A program made the position numbers and the translations under genes. From Gordonia heveisoli (GTDB taxonomy: Bacteria; Actinomycetota; Actinomycetes; Mycobacteriales; Mycobacteriaceae): a stretch of DNA of 64,000 nucleotides. The first letter of the stretch is position 1, and the number at the start of each line of letters is the position of its first letter. The notes below the pieces were generated by a model. It saw nothing but the letters and a program-made list of their open reading frames with translations, was not told the origin of the DNA and made no database searches. The stretch covers positions 36,454-100,453 of the forward strand of contig NZ_JASXSH010000017.1 of NCBI RefSeq assembly GCF_030315745.1, in the 5' to 3' direction. Positions 1 to 8,432 of the stretch are shown in pieces.

Positions 1-1
1 C

Positions 2-697
2 TCACATGATCTCGACGTCGTCGACGCCTATGAGATCCAGCTGATCAACATCCGCCGTCGACTTGATGCCGGTGCGAAGATCGTCGGCCACAAGGTCGGA
101 CTCGCCTCCGAGGCGATGCAGAAGATGATGAACGTCGACGAACCCGACTACGGTCATCTCCTCGACGAGATGAAGTACTTCGAAGATCGGCCGATCGACA
201 CCGCGACGCTGTGTTTCCCGCGGGTGGAGGTCGAGGTCGGTTTCATCCTGGGGGAGGATCTGCCGTCGGATGGTTGCACCAACGAGGACGTCGTCGCCGC
301 GATCGAGTGGGTGGTCCCGTCGATCGAGCTGATCGACTCCCGGATCAAGGACTGGAAGATCACGCTGCCGGACACGATTGCCGACAACGCGTCGTCCTGC
401 GGGTGGATCCTGGGTCAGGAGCGGGTGCCGCTGGCCGACCTCGACGTGGGCAACATCGACGCGACGCTGGAACGCAACGGCGAGATCGTGGCCAAGGGCA
501 ATTCCTCTGCAGTGCTGGGCAATCCGCTGAACTCGGTGTTCTTTCTCGCCCGCACGGTGGGGAAGTTCGGGGTGCAGCTCCGCAAGGGTGACGTGATCCT
601 GCCGGGCACCGCGACCAAGGCCTTCGATATCGCGTCCGGCGACCACTTCGTCGCGGAGTTCGCCGACCTGGGTCGGGTCACCCTCGACTTCACCTGA
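2..697 (+). CDS. hsaE: 2-hydroxypenta-2,4-dienoate hydratase (HsaE/MhpD family), 5'-truncated
   Basis: Hydrates a 2-hydroxy-2,4-dienoate, the product of meta-cleavage hydrolysis, to a 4-hydroxy-2-oxo acid. The open frame runs in from the window edge at base 2, so the N-terminus (perhaps 25-30 residues) is missing. The in-frame upstream residues read as a normal hydratase N-terminal part with GHKVGLAS, so the Met at 116 is internal. The family metal-site region EVEVGFILGEDL lies in the middle, and the C-terminal KGDVILPGTATKAF is also typical. It is followed 51 bp later by the acetaldehyde dehydrogenase and then the aldolase, the hsaE-G-F order known from actinobacterial steroid clusters. The enzyme family is secure. 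The assignment to a steroid-type pathway is inferred from context. Confidence 0.9.
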   Translation, partial: SHDLDVVDAYEIQLINIRRRLDAGAKIVGHKVGLASEAMQKMMNVDEPDYGHLLDEMKYFEDRPIDTATLCFPRVEVEVGFILGEDLPSDGCTNEDVVAAIEWVVPSIELIDSRIKDWKITLPDTIADNASSCGWILGQERVPLADLDVGNIDATLERNGEIVAKGNSSAVLGNPLNSVFFLARTVGKFGVQLRKGDVILPGTATKAFDIASGDHFVAEFADLGRVTLDFT

Positions 698-748
698 CAG
701 CAAACAGTTTTCGACAGACTTCAACCACACGAACCTGAGGAGGCGCGG

Positions 749-1654
749 ATGGCTGACAAGCTCACCGCCGCAATCATCGGATCGGGCAATATCGGCACCG
801 ACCTGATGTACAAGCTGGAACGATCCGACGTGATCGTGCCGCGATGGATGGTCGGCATCGACGCCGCGTCCGAGGGCATGAAGCGTGCCGCCGATCATGG
901 CCTGATCACGATGAGCGGGGGTGCCGACGAACTGCTCGCCTCCGAGGAGAAGCCCGACCTCATCTTCGAGGCGACCTCGGCCTATGTGCACCGCGAGTAC
1001 GCGCCCAAGTACGAGGCCGCGGGCATCACCGCTATCGACCTGACTCCCGCGGCCGTGGGTCCGGCGGTCGTCCCGCCGGCCAACCTGCGTGAACATCTCG
1101 ACGCGCCGAACACCAATATGATCACCTGTGGTGGCCAGGCCACCATCCCGATGGTGCACGCGGTCTCTTCGGTGGTACCGGTCCCTTATGCGGAGATCGT
1201 CGCGTCGGTCTCCTCGGAGTCGGCAGGCCCCGGTACCCGCGCGAATATCGACGAGTTCACCAAGACCACCTCCCGTGGTATCGAGACCATCGGTGGCGCC
1301 GAACGCGGTAAGGCGATCATCATCCTCAACCCCGCCGATCCGCCGATGATCATGCGCGACACCATCTTCTGCGCGATCCCCGAGGATGCTGACATCGATG
1401 CGATCGCGGCGTCGATCCATCAGCGGGAGAAGGATATCCAGGAGTACGTGCCCGGCTACCGGCTGCTGCAGGACCCGCAGTTCGATCCGCCGAGCGCCAT
1501 CAACGGCGGCATGGCACGGGTCAGCATCTTCGTCGAGGTCGAAGGTGCGGGCGACTTCCTGCCGCCGTATGCGGGCAACCTCGACATCATGACCGCGGCC
1601 GCAACCAAGGTGGGCGAGGAGATCGCCCGAAAGAAGCTGGGAGCACTGGTATGA
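749..1654 (+). CDS. hsaG: acetaldehyde/propionaldehyde dehydrogenase, CoA-acylating (HsaG/BphJ/MhpF family)
   Basis: Oxidises the aldehyde released by the partner aldolase to acyl-CoA with NAD+. The 301-residue length is normal. The Rossmann motif [10 protein letters not shown] is at the N-terminus. The catalytic Cys lies in [10 protein letters not shown] at residue 127, the position used by the family. [15 protein letters not shown] and the C-terminal [19 protein letters not shown] are near-invariant family segments. The ATG at 749 has a strong GAGGAGG ribosome site. The stop overlaps the aldolase start (ATGA, 4 bp), which fits a channelled aldolase-dehydrogenase complex. It reads as a close relative of M. 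tuberculosis HsaG. Confidence 0.95.
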   Translation: MADKLTAAIIGSGNIGTDLMYKLERSDVIVPRWMVGIDAASEGMKRAADHGLITMSGGADELLASEEKPDLIFEATSAYVHREYAPKYEAAGITAIDLTPAAVGPAVVPPANLREHLDAPNTNMITCGGQATIPMVHAVSSVVPVPYAEIVASVSSESAGPGTRANIDEFTKTTSRGIETIGGAERGKAIIILNPADPPMIMRDTIFCAIPEDADIDAIAASIHQREKDIQEYVPGYRLLQDPQFDPPSAINGGMARVSIFVEVEGAGDFLPPYAGNLDIMTAAATKVGEEIARKKLGALV

Positions 1655-2715
1655 GCGACCTCATGTCGAACGCGCGCACGTTCTCCGACACTCTCGACAT
1701 CCGGATCACCGACTCGTCGTTGCGCGACGGCAGCCACCACAAGCGTCACCAGTTCACCGAGGAGGACGTCCGCAGCATCGTCGGTGCGCTCGACGCGGCA
1801 GGCGTGCCGGTCATCGAGGTGACCCACGGTGACGGTCTCGGCGGGTCGTCGTTCAACTACGGATTCTCCAAAACGCCGGAGCAGCAGCTGATCAAGGCTG
1901 CCGCGGAGACGGCGAAGCAGGCGAAGATCGCCTTCCTGATGCTGCCCGGCCTGGGCACCAAGGACGACATCCGCGCCGCCCAGGACAACGGTGGGCAGAT
2001 CTGCCGCATCGCCACCCACTGCACCGAGGCCGACGTGTCCATCCAGCATTTCGGGCTGGCACGTGACCTCGGGCTGGAGACGGTGGGCTTCCTGATGATG
2101 AGCCACAGCCAGCCGCCCGAGGTGCTCGCCAAGCAGGCCCGCATCATGGCCGACGCCGGTTGTCAGTGCGTCTACGTCGTCGACTCGGCGGGTGCGCTGG
2201 TACTCGAACAGGTCTCCGACCGGGTGGCCGCGGTCCGCGCCGAACTCGGCGACGATGCCCAGATCGGCTTCCACGGTCACGAGAATCTCGATGTGGCGGT
2301 GGCCAACTCGATTCTCGCGATCCGTGCGGGCGCACAGCAGATCGACGGCTCCATCCGCCGGTTCGGTGCCGGTGCGGGTAACACGCCGACGGAGGCATTC
2401 GTCGGGGTCTGCGACAAGCTGGGCATCAAGACCGGTATCGATTTCATGAAGATCGCCGATGCCGCGCAGGATGTGGTCCGTCCGGTCATGCCGTCGGAAT
2501 GTCTCGTCGATCGCTCGGCGATGATGATGGGGTACGCGGGCTGCTACAGCTCCTTCCTCAAGCACGCCGAAGGCCACGCCGAGAAGTACGGTGTCCCAGC
2601 CGCGGCGATCCTCATCGAGGCGGGCAACCGCAAACTGGTCGGCGGGCAGGAAGATCAGCTCATCGACATCGCCCTGGAACTGCGCAAGAAGCAGGATGCC
2701 AACGCCGGGGTATGA
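1651..2715 (+). CDS. hsaF: 4-hydroxy-2-oxovalerate aldolase (HsaF/DmpG family)
   Basis: Class II aldolase that cleaves a 4-hydroxy-2-oxo acid to pyruvate and an aldehyde, passing the aldehyde to the preceding dehydrogenase. It has 354 residues. The N-terminal [10 protein letters not shown] carries the catalytic Arg and metal-binding Asp (R25, D26). [10 protein letters not shown] near residue 206 carries the two metal-binding His. The C-terminal communication domain is complete. Translation is coupled to hsaG through an ATGA overlap. A hairpin follows at 2734-2769, so the operon appears to end here. Confidence 0.95.
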   Translation: MSDLMSNARTFSDTLDIRITDSSLRDGSHHKRHQFTEEDVRSIVGALDAAGVPVIEVTHGDGLGGSSFNYGFSKTPEQQLIKAAAETAKQAKIAFLMLPGLGTKDDIRAAQDNGGQICRIATHCTEADVSIQHFGLARDLGLETVGFLMMSHSQPPEVLAKQARIMADAGCQCVYVVDSAGALVLEQVSDRVAAVRAELGDDAQIGFHGHENLDVAVANSILAIRAGAQQIDGSIRRFGAGAGNTPTEAFVGVCDKLGIKTGIDFMKIADAAQDVVRPVMPSECLVDRSAMMMGYAGCYSSFLKHAEGHAEKYGVPAAAILIEAGNRKLVGGQEDQLIDIALELRKKQDANAGV

Positions 2716-2733
2716 ATTCGCCGCACCGGTTGA

Positions 2734-2769
2734 GCCGATGTCGGATGGCCCACGCCATCCGGCATCGGC
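2734..2769. terminator. hairpin terminator after the hsaEGF-type operon
   Basis: Arms at 2734-2749 (GCCGATGTCGGATGGC) and 2754-2769 form a 16-bp stem with one G-T pair and a 4-nt loop. There is no long T-tract, as is common in high-GC actinobacteria. It separates the aldolase from the next promoter. Confidence 0.65.
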
Positions 2770-2837
2770 CTCTCTTGTTGTCGCGGGTGCCGCGTTCCCG
2801 AAGAGTGGTTCCGGGCTTTCGAGCCTCGGATCCACAT

Positions 2838-2849
2838 GGTTAACTACGT
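2838..2849 (+). promoter_or_regulatory. candidate FadR/GntR-type operator upstream of the acyl-CoA dehydrogenase
   Basis: GGTTAACTACGT, about 28 bp before the start at 2877, matches the recurrent CCTAG(N)TAACTA(Y)GT element found at other promoters in the window. Operator function is inferred from recurrence and position. Confidence 0.45.
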
Positions 2850-2876
2850 GTAATAACCTTTCGACGGGAGAGCGGG

Positions 2877-3938
2877 ATGGACTTCGCGCTGAGTACGGAG
2901 CAGCAGGACCTGGCTGACGCCGAGCGCTCCTGGCTGGTCAAACACGATCCGATCCTCGCCCGGCGAGAGTCGATCGACGATGTCCCGGCCCCCATCCCGG
3001 CCGCCGCCCGCAAACATGTCGTCGAATCCGGGCTGGCGAGCCTGCTGACCGATGAGGTCGGCGCCACACACGTCGATCTGCTGGTGATCGTGGAAGCGCA
3101 CGGATGGGCGGGTAGCGCGCTTCCGGTCGCAGAACTGGCGATCGCCGCCGCGGCGCTCGAGGCCATCGACGATCCGCACTGGGCGGAGGTGGCGGCCGGA
3201 GAGCAGGTTGCCATCCCGGTGTTGTCGCCACGAACCGATTCGCTGGCCGTGGAGGTGGTCGGCGGCGGTCTGCGGCTCCGTGGAACCACGGCGCCGGCCG
3301 CCGGTTTGGCCGATGCGGAGCGGATCGTCCTGCTGGCGCGTACCGCCGACGGGACCGACGTCGCCGCGGCGATCCCGGTGGCCGACGCGGGTATCCGGAT
3401 GCTCGACACCCTGGATCTCACCCGTTCCTGGGGTGTCGCCGACCTCGACTGCACCGTCGCCGACTGGGCGGAACTCCCGGCGGGCGAATCGTCCCGCCTG
3501 GCCGATCAGCTCGCCACGCACCGGGCGATCGATGCGCTCGGTGCCGCCGACCGTCTGCTGCAGATGACCGTCGACTATGCGGGGCAGCGCACCCAATTCG
3601 ACCGGCCCATCGGATCATTTCAGGCGGTCAAGCATCATCTCGCCAATATGGCGCTCGGCGTCGAGGCCTCCCGCTCGGTGCTGTGGGCGGCGGCTGTCGC
3701 ACTCGACGAGGAGGACGGCCCGGACGGCGCGGGCACCCGGGCGCGAGCCGTGTCGGCCGCGGTCGCCTACGCGTGCAAGGCGACCTCGCAGGTGGCCCAA
3801 CTCGCGTTGCAGGTACACGGCGGCATCGGCTTCACCTGGGAACACGACGTCCATCTGCTCATCCGCCGGATCAAGGTCGACGAACTGCTCGACGGTTCGG
3901 TCGCCGATCATCGCCGACGTCTGGTCGCGCTGAGCTGA
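2877..3938 (+). CDS. acyl-CoA dehydrogenase family protein (short FadE, possible heteromeric subunit)
   Basis: FAD-dependent alpha,beta-dehydrogenation of an acyl-CoA is the expected activity. The 353-residue protein is shorter than typical (about 380). Its C-terminal half has RTQFDRPIGSFQAVKHHLA and, near residue 311, VHGGIGFTWEHD. This pattern occurs in partner subunits of heteromeric actinobacterial dehydrogenases (ChsE/FadE type). The middle domain is divergent and lacks the usual SEP-GSD flavin-contact motif, suggesting it may need a partner such as the full-length enzyme at 9974-11164. The start ATG has GGGAGAGCGGG just upstream. It lies between a candidate operator and a GntR gene. Substrate unknown. 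Confidence 0.8.
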   Translation: MDFALSTEQQDLADAERSWLVKHDPILARRESIDDVPAPIPAAARKHVVESGLASLLTDEVGATHVDLLVIVEAHGWAGSALPVAELAIAAAALEAIDDPHWAEVAAGEQVAIPVLSPRTDSLAVEVVGGGLRLRGTTAPAAGLADAERIVLLARTADGTDVAAAIPVADAGIRMLDTLDLTRSWGVADLDCTVADWAELPAGESSRLADQLATHRAIDALGAADRLLQMTVDYAGQRTQFDRPIGSFQAVKHHLANMALGVEASRSVLWAAAVALDEEDGPDGAGTRARAVSAAVAYACKATSQVAQLALQVHGGIGFTWEHDVHLLIRRIKVDELLDGSVADHRRRLVALS

Positions 3939-3997
3939 CCCGCGCCACCCGTCCCACTGAGCGCCGTCGACGAGGGCGGCACACTACGCTCGTCGTT

Positions 3998-4804
3998 GTG
4001 TCCACCGAGCCGGAACGACTGCGCCGCACTCTCGCCGTCGACGGTGGTGTACGGACACCGAAGGCCGCCGAACAGATAGCCGGACGCCTGCGCGGGCAGA
4101 TCGTCCGGGGCGAGGTGGTGCCGGGATCGATGCTCAAATCGGAGAAGGAACTCCTCGCCGATTTCGGGGTATCGCGGCCCACCCTACGCGAGGCCTTCCG
4201 CATTCTGGAGAGCGAAGGTCTGATCGTCGTCGTCACCGGCGCCCGGGGCGGTGCTCGGGTGCAGATGCCCGACCTCGCGTCGTCATCACGTCAGATCGGC
4301 TACTACCTGCAGATCAAGCAGACGACCATGGCCGATCTCCTCGAGGCGCGGACCGAGTTCGAGCCGACCTGCGCACGACTACTCGCACAACGGCATACGC
4401 TCGCGGCACTCGCGCAGTTGGAGGAATGTCTGGCTGCGATGCGGGTCATCGCCGCGGCCGGCTTCGGTTCGCCGTCCGCCTTTGTGGACTGGGTGGACCT
4501 GACGCGGAATTTTCACGAACTGATCGCCGAGAACTGTGGGAACAACACGCTTGCCGTGCAGGCCAGGGCGCTGGGGGAGATTCTGCGTGCGCACTATCGA
4601 ATCAGTCTGCGATCGGCCAACTTCCGGCCGAGTTCTCCGGATACCGGTGCCGAGGTGATCGCCGACTATGCGGCGCTGCTGGAGCTGGTTCGAGCTCGCG
4701 ACGGTGCCGGCGCACAACGCCACTGGCGTGAGCATCTGCTGCGCGCCGCGGAACTGACCTTCCGCAACCAGGATCGGAATACCATCATCAATCTTGTCGA
4801 CTGA
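3998..4804 (+). CDS. GntR-family transcriptional regulator, FadR/FCD subfamily
   Basis: A DNA-binding, ligand-responsive regulator of 268 residues. The N-terminal winged helix spans roughly residues 20-90, including GSMLKSEKELLADFGVSRPT, a GntR recognition-helix signature. An all-helical FCD-type effector domain follows. The GTG at 3998 was chosen because the winged helix begins soon after it and the longer upstream frame overlaps the preceding dehydrogenase. It sits 59 bp after the acyl-CoA dehydrogenase and upstream of the DUF35-thiolase gene, with a second GntR regulator beyond. The ligand is probably an acyl-CoA or pathway intermediate (inference). Confidence 0.88.
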   Translation: MSTEPERLRRTLAVDGGVRTPKAAEQIAGRLRGQIVRGEVVPGSMLKSEKELLADFGVSRPTLREAFRILESEGLIVVVTGARGGARVQMPDLASSSRQIGYYLQIKQTTMADLLEARTEFEPTCARLLAQRHTLAALAQLEECLAAMRVIAAAGFGSPSAFVDWVDLTRNFHELIAENCGNNTLAVQARALGEILRAHYRISLRSANFRPSSPDTGAEVIADYAALLELVRARDGAGAQRHWREHLLRAAELTFRNQDRNTIINLVD

Positions 4805-4917
4805 GTGGGACGAAATCCCCCGATGGTCCCAACGGGACCCGGGAATCGCTAACTTGGATATATAACTCGGTGAATGCCCTCGGCGGATTGGGCGCCACCG
4901 GAAGACCAGGAGGATCG

Positions 4918-6570
4918 GTGACGAGCGCGTCGGGTCGACCACTACCCCAACCGACACTGCGATCGGCGGAGTTCTGGGCGTCGGGTGCCGATGGCAAACT
5001 ACGGATCGCGAAATGCCAGGCGTGTGGCCGGTTTACGAACCCACGGCCGGCGATGTGTCCGCACTGCCGAAGTCGCGACGTGATCATGACGCCGGTGTCC
5101 GGCCGGGGTACTGTAGTCGCGGTCACCGTCAACGAACAGCAGTGGCTGCCGACGATGAAGCCGCCCTACGTCATCGCAATCGTTGCGCTGGAAGAAGATT
5201 CGGCCGCCCGGCTGACTACCGACATCGTCGGCTGCGAGGCGGACGCCGTACACATCGGTGCGCGCGTCCGGGTCGTGTTCGAGCAGGGGGCCGACGACAT
5301 CTGGATCCCGCTCTTCGAACTGGATCCCGACGCGACCGTTCCGGGGCCGATACCTGAACCGGAGGATGTCGCCACGCGCGTGCGGCCGATGGCATCTCCA
5401 CGAAAATTCGAGGCCGACGTGGCGATCACCGGCATCGGGCAGTCCCGGGTCGGTCGTCGGCTCATGGTCGATCCACTGTCGCTGACCGTCGACGCATGCG
5501 AGGCGGCCATCGCCGACGCGGGCCTGAGCTTCGCCGACATCGACGGTTTGGCAACCTACCCGGGCGGGGCGATCGGTGGCGGGCTGACCGAAGGCGGCAC
5601 GATGGCCGTCGAGGAAGTGCTGCGCATCCGTCCGACCTGGGTCAGTGGCGGCAACGAGTTTCCCGGGCAGAACGGGTCGATCATGGCCGCGATGCTGGCG
5701 GTGTCGTCCGGGTTGTGCCGACACGTGCTCTGCTATCGCACGGTGTGGGAGTCCAGTCATGCGGCGCTGGTCCGCGACGGGAGATGGGAGGCGTCGTCGG
5801 CGCGCGCCACCGCCATGCTCGAACATCGCGCACCATACGGCGCGATGTCGCCGGCCAACTGGATTGCTTTGTGCGCCAGCAACTACTTCCACACCTACGG
5901 CGGTGATCGTAAGACGCTGGGCGCGATCGCGGTCAACGCGCGAACCCATGCGGCGGCCAATCCCGAAGCGGTGTATCGGGATCCGATCACACTGGACGAC
6001 TATTTCGCCGCGCGGATGGTCTCGAGTCCGTTCGGACTCTACGACTGTGACGTGCCGGTCGACGGTGCGGTCGCGGTCATCGTGTCGGCGGCGGAGACAG
6101 CCGTCGACCGGCCGCATCCAGCGGTCTTCGTCGAAGCCGTCGGCACACAGATCACCGAGACGCTGTCCTGGGATCAGGGGACGCTGACCCACCTGCCGCA
6201 GTCACTCGGACCCTCCGCGCACCTGTGGACCCGAACCGACTTCCGCCCGGACGATGTCGACGTCGCGCTGCTCTACGACGGCTTCACCTTCAACGCGCTG
6301 TCCTGGCTGGAGGCGCTGGGATTCTGCGAGTTCGGCGGAGCGGGCGACTTCATCGGCGATGGTGCGGCCATCGCACTGGGGGGCCGCTTGCCGGTGAACC
6401 CGCACGGCGGACAGTTGTCGGCCGGACGGCTGCATGGCTACGGCTTCTTCCGAGAGGCCGTGCTCCAACTACGTCATCAGGCGGTCGGTCGCCAGGTCGC
6501 CGATGCGCGGCTGGCAGTGGTCACCGCCGGGGGTGGTGTGCCATCGGGTGCATTGTTGCTACGCAGCTGA
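4918..6570 (+). CDS. DUF35 (Zn-ribbon/OB-fold) fused to a thiolase-like Ltp2-type domain, putative acyl-CoA aldolase
   Basis: About 550 residues in two parts. The N-terminal DUF35 unit has zinc-ribbon pairs CQAC and CPHC near residues 33 and 48, then an OB-fold. From about residue 165 a thiolase-superfamily domain begins (VAITGIGQSRVG) and ends with a degenerate HGGQLSAGRLHGYGF segment. It lacks the nucleophilic Cys of true thiolases, as in SCP-x/Ltp2 proteins. In steroid side-chain degradation, Ltp2 and a DUF35 protein are separate subunits of a retro-aldolase; here they are one chain, so aldol cleavage of a beta-hydroxyacyl-CoA is the likely job (inference). The GTG at 4918 is preferred over the ATG-like start near 4870 because AGGAGG lies 4 nt before it. 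Confidence 0.82.
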   Translation: MTSASGRPLPQPTLRSAEFWASGADGKLRIAKCQACGRFTNPRPAMCPHCRSRDVIMTPVSGRGTVVAVTVNEQQWLPTMKPPYVIAIVALEEDSAARLTTDIVGCEADAVHIGARVRVVFEQGADDIWIPLFELDPDATVPGPIPEPEDVATRVRPMASPRKFEADVAITGIGQSRVGRRLMVDPLSLTVDACEAAIADAGLSFADIDGLATYPGGAIGGGLTEGGTMAVEEVLRIRPTWVSGGNEFPGQNGSIMAAMLAVSSGLCRHVLCYRTVWESSHAALVRDGRWEASSARATAMLEHRAPYGAMSPANWIALCASNYFHTYGGDRKTLGAIAVNARTHAAANPEAVYRDPITLDDYFAARMVSSPFGLYDCDVPVDGAVAVIVSAAETAVDRPHPAVFVEAVGTQITETLSWDQGTLTHLPQSLGPSAHLWTRTDFRPDDVDVALLYDGFTFNALSWLEALGFCEFGGAGDFIGDGAAIALGGRLPVNPHGGQLSAGRLHGYGFFREAVLQLRHQAVGRQVADARLAVVTAGGGVPSGALLLRS

Positions 6571-6599
6571 CACGCGCCGGGCCGGCTGTGTAGGTGCGG

Positions 6600-6613
6600 T
6601 AGTTTAGACAAGT
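6600..6613 (-). promoter_or_regulatory. candidate GntR operator before the second regulator
   Basis: On the minus strand this reads ACTTGTCTAAACTA, nearly the same as the 42201 site (ACTTGTTAAACTA) with one extra base. It is 27 bp before the regulator start, so autoregulation is plausible. Confidence 0.35.
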
Positions 6614-6640
6614 GAACGTTGTTGACGAGAGGACGCCGAC

Positions 6641-7441
6641 GTGACCCAGAACTCGATGGTGGTGCCGGTGTTCTCGCCGCGCAACGACGCCGATCGTGGG
6701 ATCCGTACGCCGAAGACCGCCGAACTCGTCGCCCGCAAGCTTCGCGGCATGATCGTCGACGGAGAACTCAAACCCGACGACCACCTGCCCAACGAGGCCG
6801 AGCTGATGGAGCTGTTCTCGGTCAGCCGGCCGACGTTGCGCGAGGCCATCCGGGTTCTGGAGGCCGAACGGCTCGTCGAGGTTCGCCGTGGCTCGCGATC
6901 CGGCGCGAAGGTGTGCGTCCCCGGTCCCGAGGTCGTGGCCCGCCCGGCGTCCCTGCTGCTGGAACTGTCCGGCGCGACCGTCGCCGACGTGTATCGGGCA
7001 TTGGAGGCCGTCGAGCCGTCCGCCGCACGGCTTCTCGCCGAAGAGGGGCCGGAATCAGCCTTCGACGAGCTGGAACAGTTCGTCGACGAGGTCGTGCCCG
7101 CCGAATTCGCCGCAGGCCAGTTCGGTCGTGCCACCGCCCGATTCCACCTTCGGATGGTGCAGCTGTCGGGGAGTCCGACTCTCGCACTGGTCTCGGGGAT
7201 GGTGCACGAGATCTTCGAGCGCAACCACGTCGCCTTCGCGCAGGAGCATGTGAACACCGATCGGGCCCAGCACGAGGCCAACTTCAAACTGTTCGTCCGG
7301 TCGCAGCGCAAATTCATCAAGCTGCTGCGTGCCCGCGACGGTGCGGGAGCCTTCACCCATTGGCAGAAGCATATGGTCGTCTCCCGCCAGTTCGTCATGC
7401 TCGGCCGCGAAGACCTGCGTGTGCGCGACCTGCTCGACTAG
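6641..7441 (+). CDS. GntR-family transcriptional regulator, FadR/FCD subfamily (second copy)
   Basis: 266 residues. The winged helix lies in the N-terminal 95 residues, with DDHLPNEAELMELFSVSRPT as the GntR signature, followed by a helical FCD effector domain. The start is GTG with GAGAGGA upstream. It shares layout with the regulator at 3998 (RTPKTAE/RTPKAAE lead-in, similar HWQKH/HWREH ending), so the two are probably paralogues. It flanks the DUF35-thiolase gene and is followed by a strong bidirectional terminator. Both are candidates for reading the TAGTTAACTA-type elements seen across the window. Confidence 0.9.
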   Translation: MTQNSMVVPVFSPRNDADRGIRTPKTAELVARKLRGMIVDGELKPDDHLPNEAELMELFSVSRPTLREAIRVLEAERLVEVRRGSRSGAKVCVPGPEVVARPASLLLELSGATVADVYRALEAVEPSAARLLAEEGPESAFDELEQFVDEVVPAEFAAGQFGRATARFHLRMVQLSGSPTLALVSGMVHEIFERNHVAFAQEHVNTDRAQHEANFKLFVRSQRKFIKLLRARDGAGAFTHWQKHMVVSRQFVMLGREDLRVRDLLD

Positions 7442-7454
7442 GTCCCGATCGCGT

Positions 7455-7499
7455 GTTCGTAGTACGACACCGCGAAAACCGCGGTGTCGTACTACGAAC
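7455..7499. terminator. bidirectional terminator between convergent regulator and SDR
   Basis: Perfect 20-bp inverted repeat at 7455-7474 and 7480-7499 with a 5-nt loop (AAAAC). It sits exactly between two convergent genes and so can end transcription from both sides. Confidence 0.85.
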
Positions 7500-7513
7500 G
7501 ATGGGCGGGGGCC

Positions 7514-8272
7514 TCAGCGCGGGCCGAACCGCTGGCCTGCGTCGAGCCGGATGCACTGACCGTTGAGCATCGGGTTGTCGACGATGGCCAGGGCCAGCTT
7601 GGCGTACTCCTCGGGGCGGCCCATCCGCTTGGGGAAGGCAGCGTCCTTGACCAGCGGGGCGACCTGCTCGTCGGAGAACTTCGATGTCGCGCCGGTGGAG
7701 AACAGGCTGGGAGCGATGGCGGTTACGCGGATACCGAGCGGACCGAGGTCGCGGGCCATCACCAGTGCGCTGCCGGCGATCCCGGCTTTGGCCGCGGCGT
7801 AGGCGACCTGGCCGATCTGCCCTTCGAAAGCGGCGAGTGACGAGGTGTTCACGATGACACCGCGTTCGTCGTCCTCTGGTTCGTTCGCGCTCATGTGCAG
7901 CGCCTGGAAGCGGTTCAGATTGAAGGTGCCGACCAGATTGAGGTCGATGACCTGGCGGAAGAGGTCCAGGTCGTGGGGGCCCTGACGTCCCAAGGTCTTC
8001 TGGACCTTGCCGCCGCCTGCTGTGTTCACCGCGATGTGCAGGCCGCCGAGTTCGGCGACCGCTGCCTCGATGACCTCTTCGGCGCCGCCGAAATCGGTGA
8101 TGTCCAGCGCATGGAACACGCCGCCGATCGACGTCGCCACATCCTTGCCGTCACTGCCCTCGCGGTCGAGGATCGCGACGCGGGCACCGGCATGCGCCAG
8201 CGCCTGCGCGGTGGCGCGACCCATACCCGACGCGCCGCCCACCACCATGGCCTTCTTGCCTGGGATGTCCAT
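7514..8272 (-). CDS. short-chain dehydrogenase/reductase, 3-hydroxyacyl-CoA dehydrogenase type
   Basis: NAD(P)-dependent oxidation of a hydroxyacyl-CoA or ring alcohol is expected. The 252-residue protein has the cofactor motif GGASGMGRAT, an NTAG-type segment, and Ser-Tyr-Lys residues in NTSSLAAFEGQIGQ...YAAAK. This pattern resembles the HSD10/17-beta-HSD-type SDRs of beta-oxidation, and so does the SDR at 36624. The ATG at 8272 suits the GAAGAGAG ribosome site; an in-frame GTG at 8281 is possible. It is transcribed away from the ligase at 8433, and the 160-bp gap holds two candidate operator sites. Confidence 0.88.
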   Translation of the reverse strand: MDIPGKKAMVVGGASGMGRATAQALAHAGARVAILDREGSDGKDVATSIGGVFHALDITDFGGAEEVIEAAVAELGGLHIAVNTAGGGKVQKTLGRQGPHDLDLFRQVIDLNLVGTFNLNRFQALHMSANEPEDDERGVIVNTSSLAAFEGQIGQVAYAAAKAGIAGSALVMARDLGPLGIRVTAIAPSLFSTGATSKFSDEQVAPLVKDAAFPKRMGRPEEYAKLALAIVDNPMLNGQCIRLDAGQRFGPR

Positions 8273-8352
8273 TGCTTTCACTGCTCTCTTCGGTGAGTGT
8301 GGAAGGGCGCGAGCAGATCTGGGATGGATCTCGCGGAGGCCCTCCGCTTTAT

Positions 8353-8382
8353 GGTTAACTTATCCTACTAACTAAACTATGT
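8353..8382. promoter_or_regulatory. divergent promoter region with two candidate operators
   Basis: GGTTAACT (8353-8360) and CTAACTAAACTATGT (8368-8382) lie between the divergent SDR and ligase. The second ends in the same AACTATGT as the 24.3 and 24.5 kb sites. An in-frame ATG at 8379 falls inside this element and is unlikely to be the real start. Confidence 0.5.
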
Positions 8383-8432
8383 CGGGTGATCGGGACGCCG
8401 AGATCGGTGTGGACGAGGACTGGGGAGTTGCG

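Noticed and set aside
2..1420. Long minus-strand open frame (472 codons) opposite the hsaE/hsaG genes
   Set aside because: It is antisense to two well-supported enzymes, is Arg/Asp/His-rich and low-complexity, and has no family motif; a normal product of high-GC coding DNA.
3683..4804. Long upstream extension of the first GntR gene
   Set aside because: The extension overlaps the acyl-CoA dehydrogenase in another frame and lacks GntR content; GTG at 3998 is a better start.
4825..4839. GGTCCC-AAC-GGGACC short hairpin after the first GntR gene
   Set aside because: Only six pairs with a 3-nt loop and no wider stem; too weak to call a terminator.
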